A DNA stretch of 64,000 nucleotides from Diatrype stigma (taxonomy: Eukaryota > Ascomycota > Sordariomycetes > Xylariales > Diatrypaceae). The stretch is from contig JAKJXP020000078.1 in NCBI GenBank assembly GCA_022225965.2, forward strand, positions 62,001 through 126,000, read 5' to 3'. This document shows, piece by piece, positions 44,152 through 55,943 of the stretch; within the stretch, counting starts at the first letter, position 1, and every line of letters begins with the position of its first letter. The translations under genes and the position numbers were made by a program. Under the pieces are notes generated by a model. It was not told where the DNA came from. It ran no database searches and saw only the letters and a program-made list of their open reading frames with translations.

Positions 44152-44906
44152 TCATAGAGCTGATACGGCATGCTCCAATGGCTCCCGATGTGTCTCCCAG
44201 GCTAACCAGTCCGATCTCGTCGTCCTGCGATATCGTTTTGTTAGTCAGATGTCAATCACGTTGGGCGACTGCAAAGCAAAGCAAAGCAGATCACAGCAAA
44301 CCACCAAGCAGCTATAATAACGTACGGTAGAAGCCCCATGGCATTGATCTTCCAGACGCCCACGGCCAGCGCCAGCAGCTGCATCGCGACGTAGGCCAGC
44401 TTCGCCTGGAGCATCTGGCCCCGGTTGCCCTCGCTCTCGAACTTCTCGAAGGCCTGGTTCGTGGAGAGGATGCCCATGATGGGGTTCTTGAAGGCCATCA
44501 GCACCATCATGATGCTGAAGATCTGGAGCGAGTTGCCCGACATGTACATCATGATGGCGGTCATGGGCAGGTTCTTGACGGGCGCGAGGGCGACCTCCCA
44601 GGCCTTCTTCAGCTTCAGCGTGTCCATCTCTTCGGGCGTGGGCTGCTTTCGGGCGGGCTGGGCTTTCGCCTCCTTGGACGCTTGTTTCTAGATCCGGACT
44701 TCGTGTTAGTCGGGGCACCTCTCGTCATCGTCATCGTCATCGCCATGTTTGTTCGGGCTTGGGGCTTGGGCACGGCACGGCACCTTTGTCAACCCGGTCG
44801 AGTGGGACGGAAAGCCGGGCGGATCGGGGATGCTGCTCCTCGACTTGGGGGCCGGCGGAGACTTCAGGTCGGCCACCCACCGTGGGGTGTCTAATGTTGT
44901 CGACAT
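44152..44906 (-). CDS. EMC4: ER membrane protein complex subunit 4 (EMC4)
   Basis: Three exons on the minus strand: 44784-44906, 44326-44687 and 44152-44224, giving 185 aa, the usual family length. The last 73-nt exon gives TTRSDWLAWE, the conserved C-terminal motif, joined after MGLLP; without it the protein would read into the intron. Conserved features: KKAWEVALAPVKNLPMTAIMMYMSGNSLQIFSIMMV and MAFKNPIMGI, followed by a second hydrophobic helix (AYVAMQLLALAVGVWKINAMGLLP). Known role: the EMC inserts weakly hydrophobic and tail-anchored membrane proteins into the ER. The N-terminus is Pro/Ser-rich and cytosolic. Confidence 0.93.
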
Positions 44907-46099
44907 TCTGCTGTAGAACTGGGGAGTCCTGTTATTAGACTTTCGTTATGTGACTCTCGTTATTGGGTTATTGGGCTCTTGTTAATAGACAAGTAGATGA
45001 TGTTGGTGCAGATACTTTGTCAGGTCGGGATTCGCTGATGACGACGTTGCAGTTGATGTTGGTCTGGGTGTGTATGTACGTACGTACATAAGCTATGGGT
45101 TTGGTTAGTTCAAGATCCACCTTTCGTTAGTGCCACATACAGTCCACATACAGTAGGTAGTTAGCGCAAGTCCCTTTTCAGGGGCTACCAGGAGCTGTCA
45201 GGCTAACGAGCTTTAGGTATCCGCTAGCTGAATTGAGGGGCCGTTGCGGGCCGAAGTCTCGACCCAGCACCTGCAAGAACATTGCAGGTCCACAGGTGCA
45301 GGTGCAGGTGCAGCTGGAGCCTGGAGGTGAGCTGCACCGGTGCAAAGGTGCAGCAGCCCAGTTGGCAGTTGCTCAGCTGCTCCCGTCATCGACTTAATAA
45401 CTTAATAATCTCATCCCATCCTCTCGTATCTTATGTACATATTATAAGCACCGCTACTAAGTACCAGCACTTGTACATCACCATCCCCCCGGTTCTAGTA
45501 CTGCTCCCATTATTATATGACTTTGTAGTTAATAAGTTCTAGCCATCTCGAATTTATAGACGAACCGACCGAGCATCGAACTGCATCCCTGATTAGCCCA
45601 GAGCTACTTGGAAGGAAGCTGGCTGTGAGAACGAACATACACCATTGAGCGCCGACTGACGAAGCCTGTCCATCCGAACGAAGCAACGAATTAGATGGCG
45701 ATACGGTGCGCATGTGACGGCCTTTGACCACCCCTCCAATTGTCATCCAATTGCTCTGTCGCAGTACCATACGACACCTACCATTGGATGAGGGCTTGGA
45801 CTGCTGGTCGCTATTCGACGATCCGTCCGATATCCCCAAGGGTTTTGCTTTTTCTGGCGCCGAAGATCCAAAGCTTAAGACGACGCTTGGCCAGGAGGTC
45901 CGGCGACAGACATAATCGGATAATCAGATCAGGTTACGGCGCCGATTCCGCCAGCCACACCAGCCAAGGCAGTTAGCCAGATCCAGCAAAGACGGCATTA
46001 AACCCTAAGGTTCAAGGGAACCTTAGAGGAGGGGGAGCGAGAAGCAATTGAAACCATATTATACAGTCTTGGGCCGGGCATCGACCGTATATCCTCACG
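44907..46099. other. Divergent promoter region, EMC4 and AP-1 beta
   Basis: 1.2 kb between two divergent starts. Contains a cluster of GGTGCA hexamers (45288-45350) with a small hairpin. A frame at 45513-45839 on the minus strand has no family character. Confidence 0.5.
45288..45350. repeat. GGTGCA hexamer cluster with hairpin
   Basis: About five GGTGCA copies, three of them back to back (AGGTGCAGGTGCAGGTGCAG), then GCTGCACC...GGTGCAGC, an 8-bp perfect inverted repeat. CAGGTG within it is an E-box-type word. Confidence 0.7.
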
Positions 46100-49097
46100 A
46101 TGGCGAGCGCTCAGGGTGGAGGGGACTCCAAGTTATTCGCTCGAGTAAGCTATACCTACCTTATATCTGCCATCATACCTGCCTTCATATCTACTTTCAT
46201 ATCTAGATCTACTTCGTGATCTCCCCTGGATTCTTTATCCGAACGTAATCATGACCTTATACCTTATTCGCTGCATCTAAAGGCAGTAGCCGTATGCGAC
46301 TGAAACCATCCTTATCTTCAACCTCCGGTGTCGTCATACCCTTTACCTTTACGCCGACCTGTTGCGCCCGCCTCCAACTTTATCTACATCCTGCCTTAGT
46401 CACATCCCCTGCCATCTCTACATGTCCATCCCCTTTCAAACTTCAGTCAATAAATAGAAAAATCCACCTCAACAATTACCTGCGAGCTTCCTTGTTCTCT
46501 ACCCACCCCACGTGCTTGTATCACGTCCACAGCATCTGCGTGTCTCGGCCACCAGCTTTGCCATATGCTAGCCTAGATCGCACCTCAGATCCAACTTCAC
46601 TCGAACCGAAACCCACTATGAATCTCCCTTTCCTCTCTACCCGACACAATGGCCATGTTTCTGGCGTATATGCCTCCGCAGTATGGCTTACCACGGATGA
46701 CTATGCAGGGCAAGGTCGCCGAGCTACGCCTCGAGCTCAACAGCGGCGGCAAAAAGGACAAAAACTTTACCCAGAAGAAGGTCGCCCTCAAGAAGATCGT
46801 CGCCAACATGACCATGAGCAACAACGAGATGGTATCCCTGTTTCCCGATATAATCAGCTGTATGAACATACCGAGCTTAGAGATCAAGAAGATGTACGCT
46901 TAGACTTCGCCTTCGAGGAGGGGCTTGACGAGAAGAATTCAGGGTTCGTGCTGACCAGGTTCGCAATAGGTGTTTCTTGTTTTTGGTAAACTACGCGAGG
47001 ATGAGACCCGAAGTCGCGATCAAGGCGATACCGATACTCGAGCAGGTGCGTCACGCGATCCATTGACGATTCGCAGTGCAAGAGAACTGAGAGAAGGAGC
47101 TGACCATCATTGAAGGATATGGAAGATGCAAACCCCTTAGTGAGAGCACTTGCCCTCCGGACCATGTCCTACGTCCACGTCGCAGACTTTGTCCAAGCGA
47201 CGGTACCCATTGTCAAGCGAACGCTCCGCGACACCGACCCCTACGTACGGAAAACTTCAGCCTACTGTGTCGCAAAGCTGTACGATCACGACAAAGGGCT
47301 GGTGGAAAGCTCCGACTTGATCGATAGACTCAACCAATTACTAAGAGATGACAATCCTACGGTTGTTGCTAGCGCATTGGCTAGTCTGATGGATATCTGG
47401 GAGCGTAGCGACGCGATCAAGCTCACTATCGACTATAGCAATGCTTCGAAAATGGTGGCTATTCTCCCTGATTGCTCGGAGTATGTGTCTCCCATTTTCC
47501 CCTATCTTCCCCCATCGCCCCCTATTCGTATATGGAGAAAAGTGGCTAATGGTATAATAGGTGGGGCCAAACATACATTTTGGAAGCCTTGATGTCTTAT
47601 GTTCCTCAGGAGTCAGGAGAGGCCACTCTCTTAGCAGAGCGGATAGCGCCGCGATTATCTCATTCGAATTCGGCCGTCGTCTTAACATGCATAAGGGTCA
47701 TTCTTTACCTGATGAACTATATTTCCGACCAGAAGCAAATCTCAGCCTTATGTCGAAAGCTGTCTCCGCCTCTCGTGACTCTGCTTGCGAAGGGTCCCGA
47801 GGTGCAGTACCTAGCATTGCGAAATGCGCTACTAATCCTGCAGAGACGACCTGAGGTCTTGCGGAACGACATCCGTGTCTTTTTCTGCAAATACAACGAT
47901 CCGATCTACGTCAAGGTTACGAAGCTTGAACTGATCTTCATGCTCGCGAACGAGAAGAACATTGACGAGGTACTGACAGAACTCCGCGAGTACGCGACCG
48001 AGGTGGATGTTCATTTCGTGCGCAAGGCGGTGCGCGCTATCGGCAAGCTGGCCATTAAGATCGAGCCGGCGGCGCGGCGGTGCATCAACCTGCTGCTCGA
48101 CCTCGTGGCGACCAAGGTGCCGTACATCGTGCAGGAGGCGACGGTGGTGATCCGCAACATCTTCCGCAAGTATCCGAACCAGTACGAGTCGATCATCGGC
48201 ACGCTGTGCGAGAACTTGGACTCGCTCGACGAGCCCGAGGCCAAGGCGGCCATGGTCTGGGTGATCGGGCAGTACGCGGCGCGGATCGAGAACAGCGACG
48301 CGCTGCTGGAGGATTTTCTCTGGTCGTTCGCCGAGGAGCCCGTGGAGGTGCAGCTGGCGCTGCTAACGGCGACGGTGAAGCTCTTCATACAGCGGCCCAC
48401 GCGGGGCCAGGACCTCGTGCCCCGCGTGCTCAAGTGGGCCACCGAGGAGACGGACAACCCGGACTTGCGCGACCGCGCCTACATGTACTGGCGGTTGCTG
48501 AGCACCGACGTGGCCCTGGCCCGCCGCGTCGTCATGGGCGAGAAGCCCCCAATCACCGCCGAGAGCGAGAAGCTCGACCCAGCCACCCTCGAGGAGATGT
48601 GCCTCGTCGTCGGCACCCTCGCCACCATTTACCTCAAGCCCGTGCAGACCGTCTTCCGCTCCGCCCGCCCCCGCCGCCTCCCGGACTCCCCCGCCCTCCA
48701 GCGCCGCGACCTTCCCACCGCCCGCAACCTGCCGACCTTCGACACCAATAAGAGCCTCAGCGAGCTCGGCATGGGCGGGCAGGCCGCGGTCGTCAGGCCT
48801 CCCGCTACGTTCGAAGAAGCGGCTGCCGCAGCAGGTGGTGGTAATGGTCAACAAGGAGGTGTGGCAGGACAAGCAGCAACCCCGAGTATGGCTAGCGCTG
48901 TTAGCGACGCCGACGCCTACTTCGCTGGCATAGGGAGCCAGCAGATGGCGGCCATGGGCATCCACGAGGACGCCGACGACACCTTCGGCGGCTCTAATGG
49001 CACAGAGGCCGGCTACGTCGTCAACCAAAATAACCCCCAGCAGGTCTTCCACCCGGCGCAGGGGGTCGGGAGTAATGGGGATTTGCTGATGCTGTAG
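46100..49097 (+). CDS. AP-1 complex beta subunit (beta-adaptin)
   Basis: Five exons: 46100-46144, 46709-46893, 46970-47045, 47116-47480 and 47561-49097, giving 735 aa. The 15-codon first exon ([15 protein letters not shown]) joins [19 protein letters not shown] after a 564-nt intron, much longer than the others here. The adaptin HEAT-repeat trunk is complete ([104 protein letters not shown]). After the trunk comes a Gly/Ala/Gln hinge with no ear domain, as is usual for fungal beta-adaptins. Role: clathrin-linked sorting at the trans-Golgi and endosomes. AP-1 rather than AP-2 is inferred from the short C-terminus. Confidence 0.9.
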
Positions 49098-49922
49098 GAA
49101 GAAAGGCAAAGAGAGAGGTAGGGAAGAAGGGAAAGAATGAGAGGAAGCGAAACGAAACGAAAACCTGATTCGATTGTGTTTCGAGTAGGCTAGTCTAGCT
49201 TACGAGCACAGTTTCAGTAGGGTGAAGTCGGGTGAAGTGTCTGGGTAGATAATTCTTGTGTGTGTAAGAGCCAGATCATAGAAGAGAAAAATTGCTAGCA
49301 GTGGTAACGTAGTTAGTCAAGGGATGGTCTGTTGTTATAGTAGCGTTCTAGTCAATATCATAATTCAAGTATACAATGTATCTATCTACATAAACAATTC
49401 ATGTCTTATTTTCTCACAATCGAGATGATCTACAACCAATAGGGGTTGCCAAGTCCTATATTCAGTTGGTCTAGAAAGGGGTATAACTAACTAGATGGTT
49501 TGCAAGTGGTATTATTGTACAACAAATCAATTCAGGGGAAAACGACTTGTGTCTCATTAATAGGCCGCCAGTGACATGAGTTAATCCCGACTTCCAAACG
49601 AGAGGCATCACCGAATGGAAAGAAATGCAGTCCAATCAATTCGCTAATTAGTCAATATCTATACACATATTGAAGGACACCACCACGCTATTCTGAATTT
49701 TCTCCCGCTGCCCTGTTCAGTCCCATCCAGTCCTGACCAGTCAGGAAGGTAAACCAAACCAAAGAGCAATCGCTACTAGAGTTGAACAACAATTCGCAAC
49801 GGAAGAATAATACAAGAAAGGAAACGAAAGCAAAATAAACAAATCCATATATCCATCATTCCATCCATCCATCACACACGCAATAACATTCAATCCAACC
49901 CCGACTCCTCCACCTGGTCCAC
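49098..49922. other. Convergent spacer, AP-1 beta and the 49.9-kb gene
   Basis: 825 bp, AT-rich 3' sequence with an ATCCATATATCCATCATTCCATCCATCCATC run at about 49843-49873. No gene. Confidence 0.55.
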
Positions 49923-52148
49923 CTAAGACGACAGCAGCGCAATCTCGTACCTCTCGAACATCCTCTCGCGTGTCCTGCCCCTCCTCTCCATCTCATCATC
50001 ATCCTCATCGCTCGAGTGTCTCCCCCCCAGCCGCATCCGCTCCATCCTCTCCTCCAGCTCCTTGCTCCAGCTCGAAGAAGACTTGCGAGACCCCGTCGGC
50101 GACGAGGACCGCGACGAGGGCATGTTGCGCTCGCCGGTCTCCCCCTCGCCTTCACCCTCGCCTTTACCCTCGCCTTCGACGGGCTCCGCGTCCGGGATGG
50201 CGATGCCGCGGCCGTGGCCGCCGCCCTCGCGCAGGAGCGTCTCGCGGGCCTCGGCGAGCAGGTTGGCCGCCTTGGTGACGCGGCTGCCGCGCGTCTCCTC
50301 CCGCAGCGACCGCTGCGCCCGCGCCAGCAGGTCGACGGCCGCGTCGCTCTTCAGCGCCTGCTGCGCCCGCGCTAGCAGCCGCTGCGCCTGCGTGATCGTC
50401 GACCCCTGGGGCGCCAACAGGAAGTCTATGTCCATTTCCCTGGCCTTGCCCTTGCCCTTGGGATCCGTTCCGCTGCTCCTAGGGATGGAAAAGGGGTCCA
50501 CCCTCGCGGCACTGCTGCCTTCTCCGGCTGTACTGCTGATGCCTCCAGAAAACGGGATTACCCAGCTTCCGCCTCCTCTTCCTCCTGCACTCCGGCTTGC
50601 TTCCGCCTGGAGTCGCTGCTCACGCTTCTTTGCTTCTGCCGCTGCCTCTCTGTCTTTGTCTTCTTCGAAGGCGCGGTCGAGCGCCTCCTCCACCTCGTCG
50701 AGGAGGTCGGTAGCCTCCGCGGACTCGTACTGGACGATGATGGTTTTCAGGGCGGCCTGGGCGCGGCGGAGGATCGCCGCGGCTTTCTCGCGCTGTCTTC
50801 TCTCAGAACCCGGCCTCCTCGTGTCGTCTGGCACCCGCACCCGCACCCGCTGCCGCTCGCTGCCTCCCGCAGCAGTATTAATACGTACCGTGGCCTCCGC
50901 CTCCCGCTCCCGGAGGAACGTCTCCCACTCGCCGTACCACACCGTGCCGATCTCGCGGTCGCGGTACCGCGGCTTCCGCCGGTACCCCATCATGGCGATG
51001 GCGTCGTCGCGCTCCTCCCACTCGACCACGCACCGGTCCTGGTCCAGGAACGTCATCTGCACGATCGCGCCGTAGGGCCGCAGCAGCACGTACACCTCCT
51101 GCCGCTTGGCGTCCGACACCGGCGTGTTGCGCTCGACCGAGGCGAGCACGCTCTCGTTGTCGTCGAGGCCGTGCACCACGAGCGTGCGGTCCTCCCACCC
51201 GGCCTGTCGCGGCTTGCGCTTCTGCTTGGACGGCACGTCGTGCTTGCTGCCGCCGCGGCCGGTGTACCCGGGCTGCAGGGCCGGATCCGGACGCCTGTTG
51301 CGGCCCAGGAACACGTGGGCTGTGAGCATCACGAAGGAGGCGGCTAAGGCGATCTTGGGCCGGATACGAGGCGAGCCTCGACTCGTCACCGGGGCTGCTA
51401 GGATGGTGGTTCCGGGCTTGGCGGATCTGGTGGCATTACGGATAACTTCTACTCGCTCAGAGATCCGTGTGCTGCTTGCGCTAGGTATGATATACAGATT
51501 TGCTGCTACCGAGAGAGGAGGTGGCCAGGTTGTGGCGGTTCCGGTGGTGGGAGTAGAGGTTGTCAAATACACGGGTGCTCCTGCCCTCCACCCTTGTGTC
51601 GATAAGGGCATGATCTGTATCATATATTTACTCTCCTCATTACTCGGGCCCAGTGGTGTAGTCTGTATTGACGGTGCTCGAGAAGCGTTTTCGTACTGGC
51701 GGATTTCTATGATGGAGTGCCTCTGCTGAGGACGTGACAGATCGGTGGCGACATCGTCGGGCAAGGAACTAGATGTGTTAGATACCACGGCGTTAAGCTC
51801 GAGTACGGCATGCTGTGTTATTAGTTGTGTATGCGTCGTAGTTGACTTGAAGCAGGGTGAAAATAGCAGACTGTCTATCGTGGCATCTAGTTGATGTGGA
51901 ATGCGGCCGACTAGTTCATCAACGATGGGGTTTTTCTGTATACCGTCGACGCGGCCAATGGGGCTGGAAGTTCTGTAATCTATTTCTATGTTAGACTTCT
52001 TGATAGATGTAGATCTGCTGTAAGTGTAAGCTCCAGAAGGCCTATAGAGAGATGTCGTCACGATGAGTTCCCCTGTGCTATTGACATGTTGCGCCCATGT
52101 GAAGCAAGAGAGCAGCAAGGCGATCCCAATACACACTAACACGGCCAT
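49923..52148 (-). CDS. Unrecognised protein: signal peptide, one membrane segment, RRM-like and coiled regions
   Basis: Single exon. I start at the ATG at 52148 because it begins a signal peptide (MAVLVCIGIALLLSCFTWAQ), giving 741 aa; the frame stays open 37 codons farther up. Residues 21-263 are Ser/Thr-rich with Asn-X-Ser/Thr sites, so probably lumenal or extracellular. A hydrophobic segment (PKIALAASFVMLTAHVFLG, ~264-282) is followed by basic RNRR, which places the rest in the cytosol. Residues ~319-386 (RTLVVHGLDD ... YGAIVQMTFLDQDRCVVEWEERDDAIAMMGY) have the look of an RRM fold with RNP1-like VVEW. After that come long Arg/Glu/Ala helices with repeated AQRLLARAQQALKSD-type units and an acidic end. 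I do not recognise the family. Confidence 0.6.
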   Translation of the reverse strand: MAVLVCIGIALLLSCFTWAQHVNSTGELIVTTSLYRPSGAYTYSRSTSIKKSNIEIDYRTSSPIGRVDGIQKNPIVDELVGRIPHQLDATIDSLLFSPCFKSTTTHTQLITQHAVLELNAVVSNTSSSLPDDVATDLSRPQQRHSIIEIRQYENASRAPSIQTTPLGPSNEESKYMIQIMPLSTQGWRAGAPVYLTTSTPTTGTATTWPPPLSVAANLYIIPSASSTRISERVEVIRNATRSAKPGTTILAAPVTSRGSPRIRPKIALAASFVMLTAHVFLGRNRRPDPALQPGYTGRGGSKHDVPSKQKRKPRQAGWEDRTLVVHGLDDNESVLASVERNTPVSDAKRQEVYVLLRPYGAIVQMTFLDQDRCVVEWEERDDAIAMMGYRRKPRYRDREIGTVWYGEWETFLREREAEATVRINTAAGGSERQRVRVRVPDDTRRPGSERRQREKAAAILRRAQAALKTIIVQYESAEATDLLDEVEEALDRAFEEDKDREAAAEAKKREQRLQAEASRSAGGRGGGSWVIPFSGGISSTAGEGSSAARVDPFSIPRSSGTDPKGKGKAREMDIDFLLAPQGSTITQAQRLLARAQQALKSDAAVDLLARAQRSLREETRGSRVTKAANLLAEARETLLREGGGHGRGIAIPDAEPVEGEGKGEGEGEGETGERNMPSSRSSSPTGSRKSSSSWSKELEERMERMRLGGRHSSDEDDDEMERRGRTRERMFERYEIALLSS

Positions 52149-53389
52149 TCTGAATACTTGAGAGATAATGACACTGTAAGCTATGATGTCGAGTAAATAA
52201 ATGTAACGAGCATGATGGAAGAGATGATTCTGGAGTTGGGATCGTGATAGACATGTCAACAGAGGAGGTAAAGCGAACGACCTAGCACGTAACGAGTACA
52301 GTTTCCCATATTAGGCATTGTTCAGCCGAGGCATCTACCTACAGGTGGTAAAGTGCTTCAATAAGGTTCGGAGTATATCGTGCTTGACGATATCGGCAGC
52401 TGAGGATGGCAGCAAATACACTCGCACCTGCTATAGCTATGCGGTCACACGCATAGATCCAAACCTAATTCCACATGATATATCCCGTCCAATGTACACC
52501 TGAGCAGCTTTGGCTCTTAGGTCTTCGTTCCAGTCGACCCCCCTACCGGCAGTCCACACAGCATTGCCCTTGCCCTTGAAGCTCGACACTCAATGGCCCT
52601 TTCTCCCTCGCTGGCTGATTGTCGGTAGTACCTGCTCGTCATTATGCCTATGGGTGGAAGGAATAAGGAGGGGCTGGCTTGTGGAAAGATCAGCTACTTT
52701 GAATAGGTCGATGCTGTGGTGTGGTACGGATGGGTAGGCATATACAAAAGGTCGACTCTATAGTGGTATAGACGGAGACGGATACAGATCGGACCTATCA
52801 TAGACCAATGAATATGAATCCAATTAACGGCATCTAAGCAATATTAGGTTATTGACATCCGATGCTGCTACTTCCAAAATAGAAGAAGAATAGGCATGTC
52901 TTATAAGGAGCACCTTGCAACTAATGGGAGACTTACAGGAAAACAGGATGCCAACATATGGCGTCGTTCAGATCAACATCGGCGTCGCATTTGAGCCAAT
53001 GCTAATCCTAACCCCTAAAAACCAGCGCGATCATGCCAATGGCTTGCTTGTTGGTGCTGACTTACAGGCATCGTGGACGCTTCCCGCCAATGGCAGTGGG
53101 TGTTCTAAATCCAAGTAGCTCTCCCACATGGGCGCGTCGGATGTAACCTTAAAACATACTTTCATTCGTTACAGCCTGCAAACAACAACGTTGGGGTTTC
53201 CGACGTGTATGTCTCGGTTTGTTTGGCCTCACTGCATGGCATATGACGCACCCCCTCAAGTGGTGCCTGGACGAGAATTTCGAACATCCTCATCCTGACT
53301 CCTCGCATCAACAACCGCACCATCAACAGAAGCCAAATTTCGACACATCATTATCCCATATCGGTATTTTACGTGAGCTGAAGAGTAAC
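52149..53389. other. Divergent spacer, 49.9-kb gene and BTB gene
   Basis: 1.2 kb. No gene or repeat recognised. An open stretch before 53390 (from 53219) lies in frame with the BTB start but lacks family character. Confidence 0.5.
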
Positions 53390-54863
53390 ATGAGCTTCAA
53401 TCCGAACGAGCCGTACATCGGCTTGGACGATCAGGCTCCGACTGTCCCTGTCACAAGTGGTTCTAGCATCCATTCGACCGGAAGTGCAGATGCCGAAACG
53501 GACGTTGTGGGAAACAACGGAAGCAACGTGGGAAGCAGTGAAGTATGCATTCCATATCTACCAGAAATCTTAGTCTAACGAGTCTTAGAACGAGATTCCC
53601 GAAATCGGTGTGGATCATGATTCTATATGTTCCGGAGCGGTACCACAGCAAGAAATGAAAGCCCCCATCGCTCCCCCGGATAATGACTGGTCTTTATTAG
53701 ACAATGAGCAGCTTCAGGAGCTTGCGAAGCGGATAGAAACTACCGTGGACTTTGACGACGGCCGAGGAGATACTACGCTCATTGTGAGGAAGGCCGGCGA
53801 AGAACATCTCGAGAATGATGTGAAGAATTTTTCGGCTTTCAAGGTCTCATCGGCAGCAATGATTCGAGCCTCCCCCTTTTGGGAAAAGGTCTTCCTTGGA
53901 CCTTTTTCCGAAGCTCAGCCTGGCCACATGAAGGTCCTCAATTATATCGAGGACGACACAGTCAACTTAGAGATACTCCTCGACATCATCCATTTACGAT
54001 TCAACAGGATACCCCCTTATGTATCTCTGAAGTCTCTAGCAGAGATGGCTGCTCTGACCGATAAGTTCTGCGCGACACGTATAGTAGGCCCATGGATCTG
54101 GAGATGGTTAGATCAACTCGACCAGCACGGGTCTGAACCTCAATGGATTTGGATCTCATGGGAGTATGGTCTCGAGGATATCTACGATCGTGCCTACCGT
54201 AAGCATTGCATGAACATGGCCATCAATGAACATGGCGCCCCTTTAGTTCCGGGCACGCTGCCTCCGACTATAGAAGGTAAACAAACATCTTCTGCGCCGT
54301 TGAACGTGATAAGCTAATGAACCACTCAAGACAAGGCCATAGAGAGTCGAAGAACTATTGTCAAGGATACGCTATGTGGTATTTATAAGTATTTCAATAA
54401 GCTCCGCCGACTGGCTAAGGGATTCGATGGAGAGCGCGCAGACTATGTTGGCAGTGTTGCAAAGAAATACTGCGACGAGGGTAGACGAGAGTGCGTTTTG
54501 ACGCAAATTGGCGCATACTTCTGCGGGCTGGAGAACAGGGGCCTCTGGCCAGAGAAAGATCCCTCTGAGATTCTTATGAGTCCAGACGACTTGCGAGAGA
54601 TACTACAAAGTATATTCACCATGGTCAACCACCCCACTATCCCCAGGAACGTCAGATATTCTCATTCGTGTGGGCGCTTCAAAAGCATCATTGATGGGTT
54701 GTCCGAGTCGTCTCCTCTTCTCAGCATGTCGGGGGAGCAGAGGGCACGTTTAGCTAAGCAGCATGGGCTTTGGGCTTTCCCAAATGATCACATCCAGGTT
54801 GAAAAGCAACCCCGCGAAAGCAGTCCCCCCCATAAAATCCGCAGATACCGGCGGATGGGATAG
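53390..54863 (+). CDS. BTB/POZ-domain protein, fungal type
   Basis: Three exons: 53390-53542, 53589-54276 and 54331-54863, giving 457 aa; introns of 46 and 54 nt are in phase. A Ser/Gly-rich N-terminus is followed by DWSLLDNEQLQELAKRI. The BTB fold then spans about residues 112-195: GDTTLIVRK, FKVSSAAMIRASPFWEKVF, a beta segment, and LEILLDIIHLRFNRIPPYVSLKSLAEMAALTDKFCA. The region after it (WIWRWLD ... LEDIYDRAYRK) is the helical extension common in this fungal group, sometimes annotated as nuclear pore-like by similarity. No MATH, Kelch or DNA-binding domain is seen. Function unknown; a protein-protein adaptor role is likely. Confidence 0.78.
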
Positions 54864-55385
54864 CTACATTGGGTATTGGTGCCAGTAACCGATTTTTGCC
54901 ATTCGACACGGGCGATCAGACATTTGATTTCTACATTTTCCCCCAGGATCAGGTCACAATAACGAATGCGAATGATATGGATGAACAACTCAGTTGGGAT
55001 AAAGACCCTTGGTGAGTTAGCCGATACCGGCAGCACGAAGCTACTGCTGCCATCGGCTTGCGTATGACGAAGGCTAGCTAAAAGCAGCTCCCCATTGCAA
55101 AATCAACCCATAATTATAGATAAACCCCTTGATGCTATCCGGGGTTTGCCTCTTGCGAGTAAATTTCAAACCCTTTGGAGTTTAAAAATAGACCCAGAAG
55201 TGAAGTGCTCCATAGGTCTTGAGGGCACGAGCGACACTTCAAAGTCATATAATCTAATACCAATGCTGTGTATAGTATAAATACTTTACCCTATTTTCGA
55301 GCTAAGTTATTCAACCCCTTTTTGAACTTGAAGAACAAGGGTCGAATCACCTCTATCTACAATAACAAAAAGGTCAAAAAGATTA
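54864..55385. other. Intergenic after the BTB gene
   Basis: 520 bp with no credible gene. Confidence 0.5.
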
Positions 55386-55469
55386 CTCTCTCTCCGGGAA
55401 TTGAACCCGGGCCACCTGCGTTTTGCACTTCGTGACAAGCAGGTATCCTGACCACTAGACTAAGAAAGA
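55386..55469 (-). tRNA. tRNA-Asp(GTC) with a 12-nt intron
   Basis: Minus strand, 84 nt, 72 nt mature. Acceptor stem TCTTTCT pairs with AGAGAGA (one wobble). The D arm is GTCT..GGAT around AGTGGTCA. The anticodon stem CCTGC/GCAGG encloses loop TTGTCAC with anticodon GTC. The T arm is CCGGG-TTCAATT-CCCGG. The intron (plus strand 55421-55432) sits after base 37, the standard place. The discriminator base is G. The CCA tail is not encoded, as expected in a nuclear gene. Confidence 0.93.
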
Positions 55470-55943
55470 GAAGGATGATCGGTTAGATCACACGATCTTG
55501 GGCTGTGGGTCCTATTGGTTATTTTTCGATTTTCTATAGACGCTTATATAGCTCGAGACAAGTTCCTATCGTCGGGTCGTTAGGCAAGATCGTAGTGCAC
55601 CCTAAATAGACTAGGAGTAACTCGCGGACGGCCCAGCCCGGAACAAGTCCCTACATATATCATAAGCATATAAATATATCAGAGCTCGCGGCCACAACCA
55701 TAGACGATAACCTAATATCTGCTTCTAATTGGCCGTCTAACATAGGGGGGTGGGGGGACATAAGGAGGTGAGATAACTCAGACTTGTTAAAGGCCAGAAG
55801 ACATATTGACAAACCTTGGCGTAACTGCGCATATATAGACTCACGGATAAACAACCACCTAGCTCATTCATATTATGCTTCTCACTTCTAAGTTCGACCT
55901 CCGATTAGTCTAAGTGGTCCAGATGTCATAGTTAGTACTGTTC
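55470..55943. other. Intergenic, tRNA to monooxygenase
   Basis: 470 bp. Nothing recognised. Confidence 0.5.
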
